A stretch of DNA of 64,000 nt from UBA2334 sp964396895 (GTDB lineage Bacteria > Pseudomonadota > Gammaproteobacteria > Burkholderiales > Burkholderiaceae_C), in the NCBI GenBank assembly GCA_964396895.1, contig CAYNGJ010000018.1:17327-81326 (forward strand), written 5' to 3'. The position numbers and the translations under genes are program-made. Shown one piece after another: positions 32,869 through 41,450 of this stretch; within the stretch, counting starts at the first letter, position 1; every line of letters starts with the position of its first letter. Under the pieces are notes generated by a model, which saw only the letters and a program-made list of their open reading frames with translations, was not told where the DNA came from and made no database searches.

Positions 32869-33867
32869 ATGGCCACCTCCAGCTTACTTGCCCTGATTGA
32901 CGACATTGCCACGCTGCTCGACGACGTGGCGCTCATGACCAAGGTGGCGGCCCGCCAGGGTGCCGCCGCCGCCGATGACGTGGCCGCCATGACGCAGATG
33001 GCCGCCAAAAAAACGGCGGGCGTGCTGGGCGATGACTTGGCGCTGAATGCCCAACAGGTGACGGGGGTCAAAGCCGACCGCGAGTTGCCAGTGGTGTGGG
33101 CGGTGGCCAAGGGTTCACTGCTGAACAAGGCCATCCTGGTGCCCGCCGCGCTGCTCATCAGCTGGCTGATGCCCTGGGCGATTACCCCGCTGTTGATGCT
33201 GGGTGGGCTGTTTCTGTGCTTTGAGGGGTTTGAAAAAATAGCCCACCAGTGGCTGCACAGTGCGGACGAGGCAGAAGCCCAGCACCAGCAGACCTTGGCC
33301 GCCGTGGCCAATGAGGCGGTGGACCTGGTGGCGTTTGAAAAGGACAAAATCAAGGGCGCCATTCGCACCGACTTCATCCTCAGCGCGGAAATTGTGGTCA
33401 TCACCCTGGGCACCGTGGCCGCCGCCAGCCTGGGCGAGCGCGTGGCCGTGCTGGTGGGCATTTCGCTGTTGATGACCGTGGGTGTGTACGGGTTGGTGGC
33501 CGCCATTGTCAAGCTGGACGATGCGGGCCTGCACCTGTCGCAGGCGCAGGGGGCGGGTGCGGCTTTTCAACGTCGGTTGGGTGCAGGTTTGCTGGCGTTT
33601 GCACCCTGGCTCATGAAGACCCTGTCCGTGGTGGGCACCGCCGCCATGTTCATGGTGGGCGGGGGCATCCTGGTGCACGGCTGGCCCTGGTTGCACCACG
33701 CGGTGGAGGGGCTGGAAGCCACCGCCGCAGCCGTGCCTGGGGTGGGCGTGGTACTGGGGAGCCTGTCCACGGCGGTGGTCGGCGCGCTGGTGGGTGTGGC
33801 CGCCGGTGCGGTGGTGGTGGGGGTGCTCACCCTGGTCCAGCGGTGGCGTTTGGCCACGGCCGTGTGA
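32869..33867 (+). CDS. DUF808 family inner-membrane protein (YedI-like)
   Basis: 332-residue protein of the conserved DUF808 family, function unknown. The N-terminus is the family signature (LLALIDDIATLLDDVALMTKVA and DDLALNAQQV). Four or five membrane segments are visible at about 88-125, 170-190, 200-220, 240-262 and 285-325. It starts 16 bases after purL and may be read through from it. Confidence 0.85.
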   Translation: MATSSLLALIDDIATLLDDVALMTKVAARQGAAAADDVAAMTQMAAKKTAGVLGDDLALNAQQVTGVKADRELPVVWAVAKGSLLNKAILVPAALLISWLMPWAITPLLMLGGLFLCFEGFEKIAHQWLHSADEAEAQHQQTLAAVANEAVDLVAFEKDKIKGAIRTDFILSAEIVVITLGTVAAASLGERVAVLVGISLLMTVGVYGLVAAIVKLDDAGLHLSQAQGAGAAFQRRLGAGLLAFAPWLMKTLSVVGTAAMFMVGGGILVHGWPWLHHAVEGLEATAAAVPGVGVVLGSLSTAVVGALVGVAAGAVVVGVLTLVQRWRLATAV

Positions 33868-33916
33868 ACGAATGCACCCCGCACAGGCGGTAGCCAGGCC
33901 CTACGTGTTGCTACGC

Positions 33917-33936
33917 AGGCGCGCCATGGCGCACCT
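33917..33936. promoter_or_regulatory. 20-bp near-perfect palindrome, candidate operator
   Basis: AGGCGCGCCA (33917-33926) followed directly by TGGCGCACCT (33927-33936): nine of ten positions are symmetric. It lies 57 bases before the ATP-grasp start and after the DUF808 stop. A dimer-binding site is a reasonable reading; GC-rich palindromes also arise by chance. Confidence 0.4.
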
Positions 33937-33993
33937 CCGATAGCATGGTGGCGTGGCTTTGGCGCGGTGCCAGGGCAAGCGAGGGGGGCGTCC

Positions 33994-35289
33994 ATGCAAA
34001 ACCTGGCACCAGGGGCACTGGTGGCCGATCCGGATTACTACGGCTCATTGGCTGCGGTGCGCGACCTGGGTCGTGTGGGCATTGCCGTGGCCGTGGCCGA
34101 CCACCCGGCGGGCTCCAAGTCGGCCAGCAGCCGGTATTGCCAGTGGCAGGAAACGGCTCCGCCCACGCGTGACCGTGTGGCCTTTCTGGCCTGGTTGAAA
34201 GCGTTTGGCCAGCGCCATCCCGGTTGGGTGCTCTACCCAACGTCCGATGACCTGGCCTGGTTGATGGCCGCGCACCAGGACGAGCTGCGGCCCCTGTTTC
34301 GCCTCTACCAGCCGCCAGCCTCGGCCGTGCTGGCCCTGGTGGACAAGGCGCAGATGCACGCCCATGCGTTGGCGGCCGGTTTGCGCACGCCATTGACGTT
34401 TTCGCCCACGTCCATGGCAGACGTGCGTGAACTGGCCCTGCGGGTGCGTGCGCAGGATTTCCCCCTCATCGTCAAGCCCCGCACCCAGACGGGCACGCGC
34501 ACCGCGGTCAAGGGCCTGGTGGCCCAGCACGCTGGTGAGCTGGAGGCTGTGGTGGGTGAGTTTTTGAACCGTCACACCTATCAGGCCACGTTTTTGGAGG
34601 ATGCACCGCCCGACATCGTGTGGCCACTGCTGCAACAATTTTTGCCCGACGCACAGGCCAACACCCACTCACTGTCCGGTTTCATCGATGCCTCGGGGGC
34701 GTTGAGAACCGTGCGTGCCTGCGTCAAGCTGTACCAGCAGCCGGTGAAGGTGGGGGTGGGCATCGCGTTCGAGAGCCGCGCGGTGGTGGACGCGTTGGCG
34801 CAGGGGGTGGAGCGCATGGCGCGGGCCACCGGTTACTTTGGGGTGTTCGAGGCAGAATTCATCCATGTGCAACAGGACGACCAGTACTTTTTGATGGACT
34901 TCAACCCGCGCTATTACGGGCAAATGCACTTTGCCACATGCCGAGGCATGTCGCTGGCCCAGATGGTGCACGCCGCCGCCCACGGCGATGTGGCCCGGCT
35001 GGATGCCCTGGTGCAGCGCTCAGAGCAACTGCGGCTACAAGCCACTGATTCCTCGATTCAGCACTTTTGTAACCGCTGGCTGTTCCGTACCCTGCTGTGG
35101 GCGCAGCGCCTCAAAGGGGCCCTCAGCGCCGCTGACCACCGCGCGTGGCACCGCTGGATGCACACGGGCCAAGTGTTTGATTTTGTGTTCGATCCCGATG
35201 ACCCCGAGCCTTGGCGCACCGACCAGCGGCTGTACTGGCGCAATTGGCTGTGCCACCCCCGCGCGAGTTTTCGGGAGCTGTTTCAGTGA
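33994..35289 (+). CDS. ATP-grasp carboxylate-amine ligase-like protein
   Basis: 431-residue ATP-grasp protein, closest in layout to the predicted ATP-dependent carboligases of the COG3919 type. N-terminal Rossmann-like part (DYYGSLAAVRDLGRVGIAVA), ATP-grasp from about 110 with a lysine in FPLIVKPRTQTGTRTAVKG, and metal-binding end motif FLMDFNPRYYGQMH at about 298-311. A Trp-rich C-terminal tail (WHRWMHTGQVFDFVFDPDDPEPW) follows. The ATG at 33994 is favoured by an AGGGGGG site; an in-frame GTG at 33967 is the alternative. The gene overlaps the next (a PLP decarboxylase) by four bases, GTGA, so both products probably act together. Such enzymes join a carboxylate to an amine through an acyl phosphate. 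Substrates unknown. Confidence 0.8.
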   Translation: MQNLAPGALVADPDYYGSLAAVRDLGRVGIAVAVADHPAGSKSASSRYCQWQETAPPTRDRVAFLAWLKAFGQRHPGWVLYPTSDDLAWLMAAHQDELRPLFRLYQPPASAVLALVDKAQMHAHALAAGLRTPLTFSPTSMADVRELALRVRAQDFPLIVKPRTQTGTRTAVKGLVAQHAGELEAVVGEFLNRHTYQATFLEDAPPDIVWPLLQQFLPDAQANTHSLSGFIDASGALRTVRACVKLYQQPVKVGVGIAFESRAVVDALAQGVERMARATGYFGVFEAEFIHVQQDDQYFLMDFNPRYYGQMHFATCRGMSLAQMVHAAAHGDVARLDALVQRSEQLRLQATDSSIQHFCNRWLFRTLLWAQRLKGALSAADHRAWHRWMHTGQVFDFVFDPDDPEPWRTDQRLYWRNWLCHPRASFRELFQ

Positions 35290-36737
35290 GCATGGGCTGG
35301 AAAACCTGGGCGCGGGAGCAGCTGCGCCAGCGCGTCCACACCTGGGGCGTGCAACGCGCCGTCCACCGCTTGCCTTGGCAGTACTGGGGCTACCAGGCCA
35401 CGCCCATGGGCCTCAGTCTGCACGGGGTGACCATGGGGGAGCTGGTGCGTGCCCACGGCTCACCCCTGCATGTGCTGAACGTGCCCCACCTGTTGGCCAC
35501 GGTGGCGGCATTTGCGCAGGGTGGGGCGGGCATTCGGCCGGTGCTGTGCTGCTCAGTCAAAAGTTACCCCGTGCCCGGCCTGCTGCGGCTGTTGCTGGAC
35601 GCTGGCATGCAGGCCGAGGTCATTTCCGAGCACGAGTTGTGGATGATCAGGCAGCTGGGGGTGCTGCCCGGGCACATCATTTTCAACGGACCAGCCAAGT
35701 CGGACGAGGCCTTGCGCTGGGCCACAGCACACGGGGTGAAGGCCATTCACCTCAACCACCGGGAAGAAATGGCGCGTGTCTCGGCCCTGGCCCAGCAGGT
35801 GGGCCAGCCCGCGCGCGTGGGTTTTCGGCTGCGCGCCCCCGGCGCCTCGGGGCAGTTTGGTTTTGCCATGGACGACCCCGCGACCCTGGCCACCATTCGC
35901 CAGGCCCTGCAAGACCCCTGGCTGCAGCCGGTGAGCCTGCATGGCCACAAGGGGGTGCACCTGCGTTCGCACGCCGAGGTGCTGGGCCACGTGGGCCCGC
36001 TGCTGGGCTTCGCCTTGACCTTGCACCGTGAGTTGAACTGGGGTGCCGAGCTGTTGGACGTGGGCGGTTCACTGGCGGTGCCCACCGTGGTGCCGCTGAG
36101 CCGCCAAGCCAGCCGCCTGGCGTGGACATTTGGCGTGCCGACCCCCGCGCCCGACCCCGCCGCCACCTTGTCACCTGCCGACTACAGCCAGTTGGTCTGC
36201 GAGACCGTCGCCGGGTTTTGCCAGGCCCATGCCTTGCCCGTGCCAGAAGTGGTCATGGAGCCCGGTCGCGCGCTCACCACCAGTGCCCAGGCCCTGTTGA
36301 GCACGGTGTTGGAACTGCGCGAAGACCACCCATTGAGCTTCGCCGTGACCGATGTGGGCACCGCCGTGGCACCCAGCGCCTGCCACGAATTCCACCAGAT
36401 GGGCCTGGCCCACCAGCCGTCTCGCGCGGACGCGGGAGCGGGGGGGAGGGCGGGTGTCGGTGTGGGTTGTAAGGTCTACCGCGTGGTAGGCCCCATCTGC
36501 CACCTCGGTGACGTGGCCAGCCCCGCCTGGGCGTTGCCCGAGCTGCACCGGGGCGATGTGTTGGCCATGATGGACGCGGGGGCTTACTTCATCAGCAACG
36601 CCAGCAGTTTTTCCTTCCCCCAGCCGGGCGTGGTCGCCGTCTGGGCCGACGGCCGCACCGAATTGTTGCGCCGCACAGAAACCTCGCCCGACATGGTCGT
36701 CCGCGACTTGGTCAACTGGTCACCACCCATTCCCTGA
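35286..36737 (+). CDS. Fold-type III PLP-dependent decarboxylase (LysA/ODC-like)
   Basis: 483 residues of the Orn/Lys/Arg/DAP decarboxylase group 2 family. PLP lysine in CCSVKSYPVPGLL (about 95), glycine-rich loop region HGHKGVHLR, phosphate-binding EPGRAL, active-site Cys in GPICHLGDVAS, and the closing DAGAYFISNASSF motif. The specificity motif of true LysA (CESGD) reads CHLGD, so the substrate is probably not meso-DAP, and lysine synthesis genes are elsewhere. GTG 35286 is preferred because GGGAG lies eight bases upstream and it overlaps the ATP-grasp stop; ATG 35292 is possible. Pairing with an ATP-grasp ligase suggests a decarboxylated amino acid or diamine that is then coupled to a carboxylate (inference). 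A glycine/alanine-rich insert (DAGAGGRAGVG) lies before the Cys motif. Confidence 0.82.
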   Translation: MSMGWKTWAREQLRQRVHTWGVQRAVHRLPWQYWGYQATPMGLSLHGVTMGELVRAHGSPLHVLNVPHLLATVAAFAQGGAGIRPVLCCSVKSYPVPGLLRLLLDAGMQAEVISEHELWMIRQLGVLPGHIIFNGPAKSDEALRWATAHGVKAIHLNHREEMARVSALAQQVGQPARVGFRLRAPGASGQFGFAMDDPATLATIRQALQDPWLQPVSLHGHKGVHLRSHAEVLGHVGPLLGFALTLHRELNWGAELLDVGGSLAVPTVVPLSRQASRLAWTFGVPTPAPDPAATLSPADYSQLVCETVAGFCQAHALPVPEVVMEPGRALTTSAQALLSTVLELREDHPLSFAVTDVGTAVAPSACHEFHQMGLAHQPSRADAGAGGRAGVGVGCKVYRVVGPICHLGDVASPAWALPELHRGDVLAMMDAGAYFISNASSFSFPQPGVVAVWADGRTELLRRTETSPDMVVRDLVNWSPPIP

Positions 36738-36866
36738 CCTCCGCCAACCGCTTCATTGGGGCACGGTCTCCGTCCCACGCCACATCGGCGACAATCCCAC
36801 CCCCTACCCACCGCAGCCCGCCTTACAGCCTTAAGTCGGCGGCCCTGCGATCTATTTGTATTGCCC

Positions 36867-37799
36867 ATGTTCAAACCCCGATTTCGCCGCGCTCCGCGGT
36901 TGCACGCGGCTGGCCAGTTTGCGCCCGCCGCCAATTCCCACCTCCGATTTGCCGAACGTGAAACCCGTCAGGGCCGATGTGTGGCCTTGGTCGATGCCCG
37001 TTTCATGGGTTGGCTCCAGGTGCCCGATGCGCCCGAGCACCTGAGCGTTGCCGCCGACGCGTCCGCCGCCATGCTGCGCCAGTTCCGGCAACTGCTGGCC
37101 CAGGCCGGATTGGACCTGGAGGTGGTGCGGGTGTATTGGTACTCCGACAAAGCACAGACCACACTGACAGACGACGTGGTGCACCGCGCAGTGCCCCATC
37201 CCGCGCAGGACGCGGGCCAAGGCATGGTGCGGGCCATGGCTGCCGACATGGCCAAACTGGCGGACTGCAAGGCGGCCGAGCACCTGCTGCTGGCATCGGA
37301 CGACGAGCGACTGTGGTCGGGCGTGGACGCTGCCCAGTTGGCGGGCCTGAGCGTGCACGTGCTGTGTGACGACAGCGCCGCCGACTTTGCCCGCTTGCAG
37401 CAGGACGACCCCAGCTGGGCACGCCTGTTGGCCCAGGCCGACCGCCGCGTGCCTTGGATGGCTGACGTGCCATTCCCAGCGCCTGGCGGTCTGGACCCCG
37501 CCGCCGACGAAGAACGTGTGGCCGAGGACAGCCGCGAACAGATCTTGGCCCACCTCGCCCGTTGGTGGGACGATGAGCCCGAAACCCAGCGGCATGACTT
37601 GCGCGACGAACTCCAGCAGGCCCGCAGCATTCCCCAGGAAGTGGACCGGCAATTGTTGCTGCTGCTGAGCCGCGAGTTGGCCCACCCCTTGAGCTGGCCT
37701 GAGAAAAAAATCATGCGCGAAGGCGTCCGGCGCATGGTGTTGGGCGGCGAGTACACACCTTACCGCCACCCCATCGGCGTGGAAAACGCGGAGTTTTAA
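36867..37799 (+). CDS. Possible NYN-domain (PIN-like) protein
   Basis: 310 residues from the ATG at 36867; the frame is open further upstream. The part from about 40 to 165 looks like a NYN/PIN-like nuclease domain: an initial strand CVALVDARF, then VVRVYWYSD, a helical stretch RAMAADMAKLAD, and HLLLASDDERLW followed by GLSVHVLCDD, each carrying acidic residues where such domains bind metal. A charged C-terminal domain (about 205-310) follows. The family assignment is from pattern only; role in RNA turnover would be inference. It is convergent with the U32 gene, and the two stop codons overlap (37796-37799). Confidence 0.55.
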   Translation: MFKPRFRRAPRLHAAGQFAPAANSHLRFAERETRQGRCVALVDARFMGWLQVPDAPEHLSVAADASAAMLRQFRQLLAQAGLDLEVVRVYWYSDKAQTTLTDDVVHRAVPHPAQDAGQGMVRAMAADMAKLADCKAAEHLLLASDDERLWSGVDAAQLAGLSVHVLCDDSAADFARLQQDDPSWARLLAQADRRVPWMADVPFPAPGGLDPAADEERVAEDSREQILAHLARWWDDEPETQRHDLRDELQQARSIPQEVDRQLLLLLSRELAHPLSWPEKKIMREGVRRMVLGGEYTPYRHPIGVENAEF

Positions 37800-39820
37800 A
37801 CCCGCCCGCTGCGGTGAAACTTCACCGGAGCGGTTGGCACCTGCGCCAAGATGTGTGGCCGTGCCTTGCCCACCACGTGCATTTCGCAGGGTTTGCAGTC
37901 AAAGCGCAGCGTGAGGGTGTCTTTGCCGTTGACCAGCATCAGCGGTTCGGCCTTGACCGTGCCTTGCACGCCGGTCACGCCCTTGGCCTGTTTGGGGCAC
38001 AGGCTCAATGAGAAGCGCACGCAGTGCTTGGTGATCATCAGGCTCACTTCGCCCGCTTCTTCGTTGGCCTCGTAGGTGGCGGCAATGACCTTCACGCCGT
38101 GGTGGGCGTAAAAGTCGTGGGCCGCTTGGTTGTACACATTCCCCAAAAAACTCAGGCTGTCTTCCGGGTAGGGCGTGGGTGGCTGGGCGGGTTGTGCGCG
38201 GGGCAGGCGGGTGCAAGCCTGTTTGCGGGCGGCTTCCAGGGCCTTCACCGCGTCTCGGCGTAACTCGTTCAGCGCGGAGGCGGGCACAAACCAGGGCTGG
38301 CTCAGCTTCAGGCTCACGTCCAGTGCTTCAAAGGCGGTGTCGCCCAGGCGAGCCAATTGCGCCTTGAGCTTGTCCACCTGGTCGCCGTCGCGGGCGGGTT
38401 GCAGGGTCAGCGTGGCCGTGGCGCTGGCCACCACGCCGTCTTCGTCGGTCAGGGTCAGTTGCAGTTGGTGGGCGGTGGTGTCGGCCAGCGCCATCCACAC
38501 GCCCATGCGGCGGGTGGCTGAGGGTTTTTCGAGCGTGCGCACCCAGTCCATGCTGCGGTTGCGGTTGATCTCACGCCCTTTGCGCAGGTCTTTCAGGCCG
38601 GCGATGGGGTCTTTGGGGAACACGCGCCAGCGCTGGCCTGAGTTCTCGACTTTGGCTGGCGGCAGCTTTTCCACCCGGTTGGTTTGCAGGCCCACCAGTT
38701 CTTTGTGCAGGTCGTGGTAGCAAAGGCCGTCTCCGTTGTGCAGCACGGTGTCTGGGCGGGTGGTTTCCAGCTCAATGTAGTCTTTGCCGTGGCCCAAGCC
38801 CTGGCTGATGTGGGTGACCCAGCCAATGGGCTGGCCGGGGTTTTTGGGGCTGTCAAACGCGCCGATGTCCTCCTGGCGGCCTTGCACGAAGTAGTCGGTG
38901 AACTCGCGGTTGAAGTTCTGGTTGGGGTCGGGCGTGAAGGTGTAGGTGCAGCGCCCGCTGGAAGCGGGGGCCAGCTCGGGGCGCTGCTCCAACAGCTCGT
39001 CCAGCAGCAGCCGGTAGTGGGCGGTGATGTTCTTCACATAACCCATGTCTTTGTAGCGGCCTTCAATTTTGAAGCTGCGTATGCCAGCGTCCACCAGCGC
39101 CGCGAGGTTGGCGCTTTGGTTGTTGTCTTTCATGCTCAGCACGTGCTTGTCGTGCGCCACAAAGCGGCCTTGCGCATCCAGCACCTGGTAGGGCAGGCGG
39201 CAGGCCTGGCTGCAGTCGCCCCGGTTGGCGCTGCGCCCGGTGTGCGCGTGGCTGATGTTGCACTGGCCGCTGTAAGCCACGCACAGCGCACCGTGCACAA
39301 AAAATTCCAGAATGGCCGCGTTGGCTGGCACGGTGCCTGTGGTGGGGTGGGGCACGGTGAGTGCATCGCGCACCTGGGCAATTTGCCCCAGCGTCAGTTC
39401 ACGGGCCAGCACCAGCTGGCTCATGCCCGCGTCTTGCAAAAAACGGGCTTTCTCGGGGGTGCGGATGTCGCACTGCGTGCTGGCGTGCAGCTGGATGGGG
39501 GGCAAGTCCAGCGCCAGCAGGGCCATGTCTTGCACGATGAGGGCGTCCACCCCTGCGTCGTACAACTGGCGCACCAGTTTGCGGGCGGGCTCCAGCTCGT
39601 CGTCGCGCAAGATGGTGTTGATGGTGACAAATATGCGGCTGTGGAAGCGGTGCGCGTGTTTCACCAGCCGGGCAATGTCGCTGACCGGGTTGTCGGCGCT
39701 GGCCCTGGCCCCGAAGCCCGGGCCGCCGATATAGACCGCATCGGCCCCGTGGTTGACGGCCTCGATGCCGATGTCGGCGGTGCGGGCGGGGGAGAGCAGT
39801 TCAAGCTGATGAGCGAGCAT
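37796..39820 (-). CDS. rlhA: U32 family protein, probable 23S rRNA C2501 hydroxylation factor RlhA
   Basis: 674 residues, the long form of the U32 'peptidase' family with a DUF3656-type C-terminal half, like E. coli RlhA (YdcP), which acts in hydroxylation of C2501 of 23S rRNA. The N-terminal TIM-barrel-like part begins LELLSPARTADIGIEAVNHGADAVY. The iron-sulfur/U32 signature is in SGQCNISHAHTGRSANRGDCSQACRLPY, with four cysteines near 180-205 and another pair near the C-terminus (FDCKPCEM). The ATG at 39820 begins the conserved region. TrhP is shorter (about 450) and lacks the long tail. Confidence 0.82.
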   Translation of the reverse strand: MLAHQLELLSPARTADIGIEAVNHGADAVYIGGPGFGARASADNPVSDIARLVKHAHRFHSRIFVTINTILRDDELEPARKLVRQLYDAGVDALIVQDMALLALDLPPIQLHASTQCDIRTPEKARFLQDAGMSQLVLARELTLGQIAQVRDALTVPHPTTGTVPANAAILEFFVHGALCVAYSGQCNISHAHTGRSANRGDCSQACRLPYQVLDAQGRFVAHDKHVLSMKDNNQSANLAALVDAGIRSFKIEGRYKDMGYVKNITAHYRLLLDELLEQRPELAPASSGRCTYTFTPDPNQNFNREFTDYFVQGRQEDIGAFDSPKNPGQPIGWVTHISQGLGHGKDYIELETTRPDTVLHNGDGLCYHDLHKELVGLQTNRVEKLPPAKVENSGQRWRVFPKDPIAGLKDLRKGREINRNRSMDWVRTLEKPSATRRMGVWMALADTTAHQLQLTLTDEDGVVASATATLTLQPARDGDQVDKLKAQLARLGDTAFEALDVSLKLSQPWFVPASALNELRRDAVKALEAARKQACTRLPRAQPAQPPTPYPEDSLSFLGNVYNQAAHDFYAHHGVKVIAATYEANEEAGEVSLMITKHCVRFSLSLCPKQAKGVTGVQGTVKAEPLMLVNGKDTLTLRFDCKPCEMHVVGKARPHILAQVPTAPVKFHRSGRV

Positions 39821-39885
39821 GGCAGGGCGTGCTGTGGCAGTGGAGGGCAAAATGCAAAACCCCCTGATTGTCCCGGAGAACCCGC

Positions 39886-40650
39886 ATGTCCACATCCCCC
39901 CGAACTGAACAACCCACCCTGGTGCTGGTCCACGGTGCCTGGCACGGTGGCTGGTGCTGGCAGCGCGTGCTGCCCCTGTTGCAGGCGCAGGGTTTGGCTG
40001 CGCACGCCATCACGCTCACAGGGGTGGGTGAGCGGGCGCACCTGTTGTCGGGGCAGATCCGCCTGAGCACCCACATTCAGGACGTGCTGGGTCTCATCGA
40101 CAGCCTGGAGCTGCCCCATGTGGTGCTGGTGGGCCACAGCTATGGCGGCATCGTCATCACCGGTGTGGCGGATGTGCTGTTGGCCCGCGCTGCGGCGGGC
40201 CCAAGCACCAGCCGCGTGATGGGCCTGGTGTATGTGGATGCAGTCACGCCCCACCCCGGCGAGAGCTGGAGCAGCCGGCATGCGCCAGACACCGTGGCAG
40301 CGCGTGTGGCGCTGGCCCACGAAAAGGGGGCTGGTGTGGGCATTCCCCCGCCCGATGCGGCGTTGTTTGGCCTGGAAGGTGCTGACCGCGACTGGGTCAA
40401 CCGCCGCCAGACCCCGCAACCGCTGGGCGTGTACCAAGATGCCCTGCACTTTGATGCAGCGGCTGTGGCTAACTTGCCCCGCACCTTCATTGACTGTGTG
40501 GCCCCTGCCTTGCCCACCATCGCCGCCATGCGCGAGCGGGTGCGCACCGAGCCGGGCTGGGTGGTGCGGGAGATGGCCACGGGTCACGACCCCATGGTCA
40601 GTGCCCCGCAGGCGTTGGCCGATTACCTGGTGCAGGCCGCCCGTGGCTAG
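39886..40650 (+). CDS. Alpha/beta hydrolase, plant-esterase (MES) like
   Basis: 254-residue soluble hydrolase. Oxyanion motif VLVHGAWHGGWCW, nucleophile Ser in VGHSYGGIV, acid in YVDAVTPHPG, and His in ATGHDPM. The HGAWHGGW start and VYVDA strand are typical of the group that includes salicylate/methyl esterases and hydroxynitrile lyases. A CCCGGAGAA site supports the ATG at 39886. Overlaps the DUF1624 gene by eight bases. Substrate unknown. Confidence 0.82.
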   Translation: MSTSPRTEQPTLVLVHGAWHGGWCWQRVLPLLQAQGLAAHAITLTGVGERAHLLSGQIRLSTHIQDVLGLIDSLELPHVVLVGHSYGGIVITGVADVLLARAAAGPSTSRVMGLVYVDAVTPHPGESWSSRHAPDTVAARVALAHEKGAGVGIPPPDAALFGLEGADRDWVNRRQTPQPLGVYQDALHFDAAAVANLPRTFIDCVAPALPTIAAMRERVRTEPGWVVREMATGHDPMVSAPQALADYLVQAARG

Positions 40651-41416
40651 TCGGGCGCTGGGCAGGCTGGACAGCCTGGACGCGCTGCGCACCGTGGCCA
40701 TGGTGTGGATGACGGTGTTCCACTTTTGCTACGACCTGAACTGGCTGGGCCTGATGCCGCGCCAGCAGTTTTTGAGCGACCCGTTTTGGACGTGGCAACG
40801 CACCGCCATCGTCAGCCTGTTTTTGTTCACGGCGGGGGTGGGGCAGGCGGTGGCGCTGCAGGCCCAGGGCTTGGACGGCTTGCCGTGGCGGCAGCGCTTG
40901 GACCCCCGGTTTTGGCGGCGCTGGGTGCAGGTGGCGGGCTGTGCGCTGCTGGTGACTGTGGGCTCGGCGCTGGTGTTTCCGCAAAGCTTTATTTTCTTTG
41001 GCGTGCTGCACGGCCTGGCGGTGATGCTGGTGCTGCTTCGGCTGACGGCAGGCTGGGGCCACTGGCTGTGGCTGGCAGCGGGTGTGATCGTTTCACTGAA
41101 AGTTGTAGCTGAAAGTGTAATAAATACAAGCGCTAGTTGGCAATTTGTTAATGAAAAATGGTTGGCCTGGCTGGGGATGGTGAGCCGCAAGCCTGTGACC
41201 GAGGACTACGTGCCCATCATTCCCTGGCTGGCCGCCGTGTGGGTGGGCCTGTGTGTGGGGCGCTGGGTGCTGCAGCGCCGCACCCAGTGGCTGCGGGCCA
41301 CGTCCCCCGCACTGCGCGTGCTGGCCGTGCCTGGCCGCTGGAGCCTGAGCTATTACCTGCTGCACCAGCCTGTGCTGCTGGGCGGGTTGTGGGTTTACCA
41401 GACCTTGCGCGGCTGA
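40643..41416 (+). CDS. DUF1624 / heparan-alpha-glucosaminide N-acetyltransferase-like membrane protein
   Basis: 257-residue inner-membrane protein with about six hydrophobic segments. The N-terminal RLDSLDALRTVAMVWMTVFHFCYDLNW motif family signature (SLDALR, H in FHFCYD) is that of the HGSNAT-like DUF1624 acyltransferase group, which moves acyl groups across membranes; ends with PGRWSLSYYLLHQPVLLG. The GTG at 40643 is the only usable start before the signature. A copy of the interspersed repeat encodes an extracytoplasmic-loop segment (VVAESVINTSASWQFVNEK). Acceptor unknown. Confidence 0.78.
   Translation: MASRALGRLDSLDALRTVAMVWMTVFHFCYDLNWLGLMPRQQFLSDPFWTWQRTAIVSLFLFTAGVGQAVALQAQGLDGLPWRQRLDPRFWRRWVQVAGCALLVTVGSALVFPQSFIFFGVLHGLAVMLVLLRLTAGWGHWLWLAAGVIVSLKVVAESVINTSASWQFVNEKWLAWLGMVSRKPVTEDYVPIIPWLAAVWVGLCVGRWVLQRRTQWLRATSPALRVLAVPGRWSLSYYLLHQPVLLGGLWVYQTLRG
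41096..41150 (-). repeat. Interspersed short repeat, copy 6 (inside the DUF1624 gene)
   Basis: In minus orientation: AACTAGCGCTTG, TATTTATTACACTTT, CAGCTACAAC. A marked AT-rich island within a GC-rich gene; frame kept. Confidence 0.78.
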
Positions 41417-41450
41417 AGCACCATTGGGGCCTGGACCCTTGGGCAGGGGC

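Noticed and set aside
35286..36737. Calling this decarboxylase lysA
   Set aside because: The family fold is right, but the CESGD-type substrate motif is CHLGD and its partner is an ATP-grasp ligase; a true lysA would probably be elsewhere.
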